This document shows, piece after piece, positions 6,254-9,311 of a stretch of 9,311 nucleotides of DNA. The position numbers and the translations under genes are program-made. This stretch comes from Pseudomonadota bacterium (GTDB taxonomy: Bacteria > Pseudomonadota > Alphaproteobacteria > Rs-D84): positions 1 through 9,311 of the forward strand of contig JAUNMD010000031.1 in NCBI GenBank assembly GCA_030531915.1. The letters are read 5' to 3'. Each line of letters opens with the position of its first letter. Within the stretch, counting starts at the first letter, position 1. A model generated the notes under the pieces. The model was not told the DNA's origin. It searched no databases and saw nothing but the letters and a program-made list of their open reading frames with translations.

Positions 6254-6841
6254 TTATGCCGCGCGCGCCATTTGACCACGACGCATCAGAATCATACGCC
6301 GCGTTTGCTCGTCCAATGCCGCTGCCTCTTGCGCCGCGCGCTGGGCCTCCGCTTCTTTCTCTTTTTCTTTGCGTTCAGAAATCTGTTTTACTTTCTTTGC
6401 ACCATATAACGCGCCCGCCGTACCAATCGCCGCCCCCAACGCCGGCACAATCATGTCGGGCAATATGGTTGTCGCCGCATAAGATAAACTGCTGCCAACG
6501 ACACCCAACACGCCCAGTTTGGCAATGCCACGTTTGAATATACTGCGCTTTGCCGCACGTTTTGTCGCGCTTTTGGCGGCTTGCTTTGCCGCCCCCTGGG
6601 CAACGCCACGTGCCGCACTGCGCCCACCAATGGACTTTATACCACGACCAATCCAGTAAAAAGGATCGGTGTAATCCAAAACCTTCCAAACCCAACCATC
6701 AGTCGCAGACGCCGCCGCACCCTTGGCGGCCTGTTTGCCAATTTTTTTGCCTGCGGATTTAGCCGCGCTTTTTGCCCCAGATTTTGCACCGGCCTTTGCG
6801 ACGGCTTTGATTCCATATTTTGCAAGTATTGACCAAACCAT
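6254..6841 (-). CDS. unrecognised Ala/Lys-rich membrane-associated protein
   Basis: Not recognised; function unknown. The 195-residue product has two low-complexity Ala/Lys/Gly/Ser blocks (about 11-45 and 76-104) flanking an aromatic segment (D-G-W-V-W-K-V-L-D-Y-T-D-P-F-Y-W-I-G, 48-65). A hydrophobic stretch follows (106-148) with Gly-zipper-like G-A-A-I-G-T-A-G-A-L-Y-G, enough for one or two membrane spans. It ends in a charged, probably coiled-coil tail (153-190, rich in E, K, A, Q, R). The ATG at 6841 is chosen because a GGAG-containing purine tract lies 9 nt upstream. The in-frame ATG at 6868 falls at or before the transcription start expected from TATAAT at 6874-6879. The highly basic blocks could bind DNA, RNA or lipid head groups. 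The protein looks lineage-specific. Confidence 0.72.
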   Translation of the reverse strand: MVWSILAKYGIKAVAKAGAKSGAKSAAKSAGKKIGKQAAKGAAASATDGWVWKVLDYTDPFYWIGRGIKSIGGRSAARGVAQGAAKQAAKSATKRAAKRSIFKRGIAKLGVLGVVGSSLSYAATTILPDMIVPALGAAIGTAGALYGAKKVKQISERKEKEKEAEAQRAAQEAAALDEQTRRMILMRRGQMARAA

Positions 6842-6873
6842 TTGAAAACTCTCCCCCACCTGAAACATTGTGA

Positions 6874-6879
6874 ATTATA
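6874..6879 (-). promoter_or_regulatory. -10 element for the Ala/Lys-rich protein gene
   Basis: Perfect TATAAT on the minus strand; the -35 region (about 6897-6902, TTTTAT) is weak. Start near 6867 gives a leader of about 25 nt with the G-rich Shine-Dalgarno, and places the upstream ATG at 6868 outside the mRNA. Confidence 0.6.
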
Positions 6880-6906
6880 TCATAAATAAAAAACACATAA
6901 AAGGTA

Positions 6907-6935
6907 TTGTTTTTCGCCACACAATGTTTTATATT
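6907..6935 (+). promoter_or_regulatory. tRNA-Pro promoter
   Basis: TTGTTT (6907-6912), 17-nt spacer, TATATT (6930-6935); start expected near 6942, 5 nt before the mature tRNA end. Confidence 0.75.
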
Positions 6936-6946
6936 ACGGTGGTCGT

Positions 6947-7023
6947 CGGGGTGTAGCTCAGCCTGGTAGAGTACTTGCATGGGGTGCAAGGGGTCGCAGG
7001 TTCGAGTCCTGTCACCCCGACCA
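6947..7023 (+). tRNA. tRNA-Pro, anticodon GGG
   Basis: 77-nt cloverleaf. The acceptor stem is CGGGGTG (6947-6953) with CACCCCG (7013-7019), then A73 and encoded CCA (7021-7023). The D-stem is GCTC/GAGT with AGCCTGGTA. The anticodon stem CTTGC/GCAAG surrounds the loop ATGGGGT, anticodon GGG at 6981-6983, G37 following. The T-stem GCAGG (6996-7000)/CCTGT has loop TTCGAGT. The C1-G72 pair, A73 and G35-G36 fit bacterial tRNA-Pro, and the loop equals that of the Escherichia coli GGG isoacceptor. It decodes CCC/CCU. Its 3' half is repeated downstream. Confidence 0.96.
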
Positions 7024-7059
7024 AAAATTCAACCGTCCTGTATGGGCGGTTTAATTTTT
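7023..7059 (+). terminator. rho-independent terminator of tRNA-Pro
   Basis: AAAAATTCAACCGTCC (7023-7038) pairs with GGGCGGTTTAATTTTT (7044-7059) with one mismatch and one wobble, loop TGTAT, ending in five T. Confidence 0.85.
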
Positions 7060-7225
7060 GCGCGATTGGAATCGAACCTGCGGGGCAAGCAGGTTCGAAC
7101 CGCAGGCACAAGGCAGACGTCAGTATGCCGGTTCGCATCAGCGAATGTGCCAAGGTCGGCGTCAGCCAATCCTGTCACCCCGACCACAATAAAAAAAGCG
7201 GTTTCTAACCGCGTTTTTTATTGTG
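7060..7225 (+). ncRNA. possible tRNA-Pro-derived structured RNA or integration remnant
   Basis: No protein gene is supported here. Perfect helices are TCGAACCTGC (7072-7081) with GCAGGTTCGA (7089-7098), GGCACA (7105-7110) with TGTGCC (7146-7151) enclosing GGCA/TGCC and TTCGC/GCGAA hairpins, and GGTCGG (7154-7159) with CCGACC (7180-7185). An alternative fold pairs CGGGG (7081-7085) with CCCCG (7178-7182) and GCAGG (7089-7093) with CCTGT (7171-7175). That would be an acceptor/T-arm minihelix ending in A-CCA with a large insert in the T-loop. The segment runs straight into a strong terminator. No promoter of its own is evident. Confidence 0.35.
7185..7225 (+). terminator. strong terminator hairpin after the second tRNA-Pro 3' copy
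   Basis: CACAATAAAAAA, one mismatch, GCGGTT (7185-7203) pairs with AACCGC, mismatch, TTTTTTATTGTG (7207-7225), loop TCT. It is a near-perfect 19-position stem with a T-run, oriented for the plus strand and usable on the minus strand. Confidence 0.85.
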
Positions 7226-7413
7226 TTTGTGGGTTTGCACGTAATCGGCCTCTTATTGCGTCAGCAATATCAGGTTCGACAACGAGTACGTGAAAACAAG
7301 CAACGCGCAGTTTGAACGCAAACGAGTGCCCCACAGCCACGGCGTATTATACGGCGTGCGCGAGGGATTCCTGTCACCCCAATATCAATTTTCCCCTTAT
7401 GAATACATGCATA
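7226..7413. other. gene-free spacer with small hairpins and a third tRNA-Pro remnant
   Basis: No coding region is supported. The spacer holds CACGTA (7238-7243) pairing with TACGTG (7287-7292) around an ATTGC-GTCA-GCAAT hairpin (7255-7268), a GTTTG-AACG-CAAAC hairpin (7310-7323), the CAGGTTCGA T-arm fragment (7271-7279) and TCCTGTCACCCC (7369-7380). The order (junction-like fold, then tRNA 3' end) mirrors 7089-7186, as if it were an older, decayed unit of the same kind. Confidence 0.45.
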
Positions 7414-7442
7414 TTGTTGGTATGGCGCGCATGCGGTAAAAT
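7414..7442 (+). promoter_or_regulatory. promoter of the 35-residue Cys/His microprotein gene
   Basis: TTGTTG (7414-7419), 17-nt spacer, TAAAAT (7437-7442); start near 7449. A 10-bp palindrome TGTCCGGACA (7449-7458) lies right at the expected start and could be an operator. Confidence 0.7.
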
Positions 7443-7489
7443 ACATATTGTCCGGACAGTTCTTTCACACATAAACAAAAGGATGCAAT

Positions 7490-7597
7490 ATGTCAAAAAC
7501 TGATACCCAGAAAGGGAAATGCAAACACTGTGGTCAAATCCACAACACCTGCGATTGTCAACACCCCACATGTGACAAAAAGCCAACCAAAAAATAA
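7490..7597 (+). CDS. unrecognised 35-residue Cys/His-rich microprotein, possible zinc knuckle
   Basis: Not recognised. The 35-residue frame carries five Cys (11, 14, 21, 23, 28) and three His (13, 18, 25) between Lys-rich ends, in the order C-K-H-C-G-x2-H-x2-C-x-C-x-H-x2-C. Spacing like this suits one zinc ion bound by a small knuckle or ribbon; the CxxCG element is typical of such folds. No signal peptide, so it is probably cytoplasmic. The gene has all parts of a real unit: promoter at 7414-7442, Shine-Dalgarno AAGGA ending 7 nt before the ATG, and an intrinsic terminator directly after the stop. Metal binding, nucleic-acid binding or an antitoxin-like role are all possible; none is shown. 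Confidence 0.72.
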   Translation: MSKTDTQKGKCKHCGQIHNTCDCQHPTCDKKPTKK

Positions 7598-7601
7598 CAC
7601 T

Positions 7602-7630
7602 AAAACCGCCAAATCCTTGGCGGTTTTCTT
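7602..7630 (+). terminator. rho-independent terminator of the Cys/His microprotein gene
   Basis: Perfect 11-bp inverted repeat AAAACCGCCAA (7602-7612) and TTGGCGGTTTT (7617-7627), loop ATCC, followed by CTTT. Confidence 0.92.
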
Positions 7631-7646
7631 TGATGTAAAATTCTGC

Positions 7647-7676
7647 TTGCACGAATCGGAAAAAAGTTATTAGTAT
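7647..7676 (+). promoter_or_regulatory. probable acpS promoter
   Basis: TTGCAC (7647-7652), 18-nt spacer, TAGTAT (7671-7676). The -10 matches in only four of six positions, so the call is moderate. Start near 7683 gives a leader of about 30 nt. Confidence 0.5.
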
Positions 7677-7712
7677 GCGGCATATCAACAAACCGTATAT
7701 GGGGGTGTGTTC

Positions 7713-8090
7713 ATGATTGTAGGCATTGGAATTGACTTGGTGGACAGTGGTCGTTTCTTGGATTGGTCTGCGTTCAAGAAACAACGTATTTTTACCAAGA
7801 AAGAATTGGAATATGCAGATACCGATAACGCAAACGCGGAAAAACATCTGGCAAATTTCTGGGCCGCGCGCGAGGCATGCTTAAAGGCACTGGGCACGGG
7901 CTTTGGCGATGACATCGCTTTCTCGGACGTGTCGGTTGTCCACAATGACGCGGGTCGCCCCGAATTATTGATTGCCGGCGGGGCCAAGGCGGTGTTAAAA
8001 GAGCTGGCGGGTGGCGACGCAACGGTGCACCTGTCAATCACCGACCAAGATGATTATTCCGCCGCAATGGTTGTTATCGAAAAGAAATAA
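7713..8090 (+). CDS. acpS: holo-[acyl-carrier-protein] synthase
   Basis: Transfers 4'-phosphopantetheine from coenzyme A to apo-acyl carrier protein, a Mg2+-dependent step that makes fatty-acid synthesis possible. The 125-residue length is normal for AcpS. Motifs: G-I-G-I-D-L-V at residues 4-10 with metal ligand D8; the F-W-A-A-R-E-A-C-L-K-A-L-G-T-G block at 49-63 with catalytic E54 and K58; and the C-terminal V-H-L-S-I-T-D...D-Y-S-A-A-M-V-V-I-E strand region at 105-123. The ATG at 7713 is chosen because GGGGG (7701-7705) lies 7 nt upstream; the in-frame GTG at 7707 is inside that spacing. In many proteobacteria acpS sits with pdxJ, lepB, rnc or era; here it stands alone between its own promoter and terminator. 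Confidence 0.94.
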   Translation: MIVGIGIDLVDSGRFLDWSAFKKQRIFTKKELEYADTDNANAEKHLANFWAAREACLKALGTGFGDDIAFSDVSVVHNDAGRPELLIAGGAKAVLKELAGGDATVHLSITDQDDYSAAMVVIEKK

Positions 8091-8118
8091 AAAACCGCCC
8101 CATCGGGGCGTTTTTTAT
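8091..8118 (+). terminator. rho-independent terminator of acpS
   Basis: CGCCCC (8096-8101) and GGGGCG (8105-8110), loop ATC, flanked by A-run and TTTTTTATTT with one mismatch between. The core is the same as in the tig terminator. Confidence 0.9.
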
Positions 8119-8120
8119 TT

Positions 8121-8136
8121 CCCGCCAAGCGGCGGG
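8121..8136. repeat. second GC hairpin behind the acpS terminator
   Basis: CCCGCC (8121-8126) and GGCGGG (8131-8136), loop AAGC, no T-run. It parallels the extra GC hairpin behind the tig terminator at 2498-2517. Confidence 0.65.
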
Positions 8137-8200
8137 CCTTCGCACACAATATCATTACGAGCACAACACATAAAGAATAGATTGCCACAAACATTTCTAC

Positions 8201-8229
8201 TTGTATTTATTCCACAAAACGCATATAAT
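8201..8229 (+). promoter_or_regulatory. promoter of the long leader and Cys-rich protein gene
   Basis: TTGTAT (8201-8206), 17-nt spacer, TATAAT (8224-8229). Transcription should start near 8236, about 240 nt before the next clear start codon. Nothing recognisable lies between the acpS hairpins and this promoter (8137-8200). Confidence 0.85.
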
Positions 8230-8233
8230 CCTG

Positions 8234-8479
8234 ATGTCGTTGGGTGTTCCAACGATGGGGTGTAACGACCCTTGCACAAGCGTCGATAGTACGATTATTT
8301 GGCGCGCAGTTTGCGCCGTTTTTTGTATTACGACGAAAAAACAATCTCCTGATTTGCTGGTCAGGAGGGTTGCTGAATATCAAATAAGCAACACAATTCT
8401 TGTGATTGTCGTTAACCTCCTGGCCACCTGTGAAAACTGGTGGTTTTTAATTATAAAAAAGCAGGAGATGGAGACATGA
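8234..8479 (+). CDS. doubtful 81-residue frame overlapping the leader
   Basis: An open frame runs from ATG 8234 (5 nt after the -10 box, so it would be leaderless) to a TGA that overlaps the next start codon as ATGA, an arrangement typical of translational coupling. The product would have five Cys and a hydrophobic C-terminal segment ending I-I-K-K-Q-E-M-E-T. Against it: the frame passes through two terminator-like hairpins with T-runs, lacks a Shine-Dalgarno, and uses an AGG-AGG pair and ATA codons that the undoubted genes here avoid. It is listed so that it can be tested; the structured-leader reading is preferred. Confidence 0.15.
   Translation: MSLGVPTMGCNDPCTSVDSTIIWRAVCAVFCITTKKQSPDLLVRRVAEYQISNTILVIVVNLLATCENWWFLIIKKQEMET
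8236..8325 (+). ncRNA. candidate ~90-nt small RNA or first leader domain
   Basis: Predicted to begin at the transcription start and to fold into consecutive hairpins. The first is TCGTTGG (8237-8243) with CCAACGA (8249-8255). The second is CGAC (8266-8269) with GTCG (8282-8285), continued after one mismatch by CTT/AAG around a GCAC loop. The third is a terminator-like GGCGC (8301-8305) with GCGCC (8313-8317), followed by GTTTTTTG. This could be a stand-alone small RNA or a first attenuator that gates entry into the downstream domain. It does not match SRP RNA, 6S or tmRNA by eye. Confidence 0.45.
8344..8475 (+). promoter_or_regulatory. candidate riboswitch-like attenuator with switchable Shine-Dalgarno
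   Basis: Mutually exclusive pairings are visible. (1) CTCCTGA (8346-8352) with TCAGGAG (8361-8367). (2) An 11-bp helix of 8358-8368 with 8416-8426, ten Watson-Crick pairs and one G-U, closing a three-way junction with GTTGCT/AGCAAC (8369-8374, 8387-8392) and ACAAT/ATTGT (8393-8397, 8405-8409). (3) A terminator, CCACC (8424-8428) with GGTGG (8439-8443), extended by G-C and T-A pairs around a GAAA loop, then TTTTT. (4) ATCTCCTG (8344-8351) with CAGGAGAT (8462-8469), which covers the Shine-Dalgarno. Helix 2 blocks both 1 and 3. Confidence 0.55.
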
Positions 8480-9300
8480 AAATTAAACAAATATGCATTA
8501 TCACATTAGCTGCCGTTATGCCGATGCTGGCCATAACCAACACAGCCAGCGGTGCAATTTGCCCCGCAGCAAAGTGCGGCACTGACGACGAAACCGAACC
8601 AATAAACACCGTTACATGCGCAACATACTCTGATTCTTGTTATAACGGTTACCGCATCAGATCGTGTAAGACATGCAGAAGTGGAATGTCAATATCCAGC
8701 ACAACAACATCTGTAACGGGATGCATCAACACAGTGGACTATAACGATTGCGTTTTTGACGGGGGCACTGAAATAACGGACTGCACAGGTTCATGCAAAA
8801 TCGGCACAACATATACCACAGTATCATCTGGCACTAATTGCGCCACATCCACAACCGAATGTTATGGCACACAAAAATTAAAATCATGTGTAACATGCTC
8901 CACGGGATATACCCTGACAACAAAATCAAAAATCACATCCAGTTGTGGCACTGTATCATACAAAACCTGTGTACAAGATTCCAGCACCTGCGACGGCACA
9001 TGCACGAATTGCTTCAACAGTGACATGTGGATAATATCCAGAACAGAGACGGGTGTTGAAAGCAAGACAACCAACGTTTGTAATACATCCACATGCAAAT
9101 GCCTCAGTAGCACAGAATACAGATGTTCCAAGGGATACTATGGCACTGCCACAGCACTGTTAAATAACTGTGTTGAATGTCCTGGTTCTGGAACATCGGT
9201 TGCGGGCGACAACACCAGCATAACAAATTGTTACGCAACATCGGGCAAGGACGGCACCGGCGAATACGACTTTGACCCAGCATGTTATTATAGCGAATAA
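8476..9300 (+). CDS. exported Cys-rich repeat protein, probably cell-surface or periplasmic
   Basis: Family not firmly named. The 274-residue product starts with a Sec signal peptide: MKIKQ, hydrophobic core to about residue 21, likely cleavage after T-A-S-G-A27. The mature part holds 27 Cys and much Thr/Ser. Two tandem ~48-residue repeats (about 44-92 and 118-165) share the exact spacing C-x6-C-x8-C-x2-C-x15-C-x7/8-C. A Cys-dense middle (172-209) and a C-terminal module follow (C-S-K-G-Y-Y-G at 217-223, C-x2-C-P at 232-236, I-T-N-C-Y at 249-253, final C-Y-Y at 270-272). Many disulfides are likely, so it needs an oxidising compartment. Start: ATG 8476 with AGGAG 8 nt upstream. No membrane anchor or lipobox is seen. 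Expression is probably gated by the preceding leader. Confidence 0.85.
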   Translation: MKIKQICIITLAAVMPMLAITNTASGAICPAAKCGTDDETEPINTVTCATYSDSCYNGYRIRSCKTCRSGMSISSTTTSVTGCINTVDYNDCVFDGGTEITDCTGSCKIGTTYTTVSSGTNCATSTTECYGTQKLKSCVTCSTGYTLTTKSKITSSCGTVSYKTCVQDSSTCDGTCTNCFNSDMWIISRTETGVESKTTNVCNTSTCKCLSSTEYRCSKGYYGTATALLNNCVECPGSGTSVAGDNTSITNCYATSGKDGTGEYDFDPACYYSE

Positions 9301-9311
9301 AAAACGCGCCA
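9301..9311 (+). terminator. likely left arm of a terminator, cut by the window edge
   Basis: AAAACGCGCCA directly after the stop codon resembles the A-run plus GC-arm start of the other terminators in this window. The right arm is outside the window. Confidence 0.4.

Larger units (their letters stand above)
7007..7380 (+). repeat. three copies of the tRNA-Pro 3' end
   Basis: The tRNA 3' end TCCTGTCACCCCGACCA (7007-7023) recurs exactly at 7170-7186. Its first 12 bases (TCCTGTCACCCC) recur at 7369-7380. The 5' half of the T-arm recurs too: GCAGGTTCGA at 6996-7005 and 7089-7098, CAGGTTCGA at 7271-7279. In the downstream copies the two halves are separated by 71 and 89 nt. Direct repeats of a tRNA 3' end are what site-specific integration at a tRNA leaves behind, so attachment-site remnants are the leading explanation. 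Confidence 0.8.

Noticed and set aside
6929..7293. Several open frames over and after the tRNA-Pro gene, one giving a G-V-T-G-L-E-P-A-T-P type peptide on the minus strand
   Set aside because: They are translations of the tRNA and its duplicated 3' half. The T-G-L-E-P-A-T-P string is a known artefact of reading tRNA genes as protein.
7060..7380. CRISPR array or tmRNA at the repeated segments
   Set aside because: The repeats are only two or three, unequal and derived from the tRNA; no spacer regularity. No tag-peptide frame or tmRNA landmarks are seen.
7374..7847. 157-codon minus-strand frame across the Cys/His microprotein and the start of acpS
   Set aside because: It crosses a terminator and two promoters of the plus strand and has no ribosome site or family resemblance.
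8221..8245. Purine riboswitch, because of the TATAATCCTGATG string
   Set aside because: The following conserved loops of the purine aptamer are missing, and TATAAT here serves as the -10 box.
8236..8325. 4.5S SRP RNA or 6S RNA
   Set aside because: The SRP GGAAGGAAGCAG-type loop is absent, and the fold is three separate hairpins instead of one long stem or bubble.

Overview
The window looks like chromosomal DNA of a bacterium, most likely an alphaproteobacterium. Support comes from the trigger factor, S1, S9 and short-lid adenylate kinase sequences. The last gene, a Cys-rich exported protein ending in a C-x2-C-P...CY...CYY module, resembles by memory only the surface proteins of uncultured gut alphaproteobacteria with reduced genomes. 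That placement is an inference (roughly 40% sure). Nearly every gene has its own sigma-70-type promoter (TTGnnn, 16-18 nt, TATAAT-like) and its own intrinsic terminator. The genome therefore seems to have broken the usual operons into single transcription units.

Layout. 1-1066: rplM-rpsI, two translationally coupled ribosomal protein genes ending in a terminator. 1070-2464: tig (trigger factor) with promoter and terminator. 2573-4470: rpsA (S1, six S1 domains) behind a ~120-nt leader; the apparent N-terminal extension of its reading frame is really the promoter. 4512-5139: an adenylate kinase gene whose start codon lies about 3 nt from the predicted transcription start, i.e. a leaderless mRNA. 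5142-6026 (-): a CorA-family divalent cation transporter sharing the adk terminator. 6155-6253: an unrecognised 32-residue single-span membrane microprotein, also apparently leaderless. Its stop codon abuts that of a convergent unrecognised Ala/Lys-rich membrane protein (6254-6841, -). 6947-7023: tRNA-Pro(GGG) with encoded CCA and terminator.

7060-7400 has no protein gene but carries two further partial copies of the tRNA-Pro 3' half. In both, the T-arm is split by a 71- or 89-nt insert, and the first copy is followed by a strong terminator. It is either a stack of integration scars or an undescribed tRNA-derived RNA. 7490-7597 encodes a 35-residue Cys/His microprotein with its own promoter, Shine-Dalgarno and terminator. 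7713-8090 is acpS (holo-ACP synthase).

8201-8475 is a long leader. After a clear promoter comes a ~90-nt segment ending in an intrinsic terminator. A second domain follows, in which an 11-bp antiterminator helix, a competing hairpin, a second terminator and the Shine-Dalgarno of the next gene share complementary segments. It controls an exported 274-residue protein with 27 cysteines after the signal peptide. This riboswitch-like leader and the split tRNA-Pro copies are the strongest candidates for something undescribed.

Functionally, rplM, rpsI, tig, rpsA and tRNA-Pro serve protein synthesis and folding; adk serves nucleotide balance; acpS activates acyl carrier protein; corA imports Mg2+ or related ions; the last gene is a surface or periplasmic accessory function.
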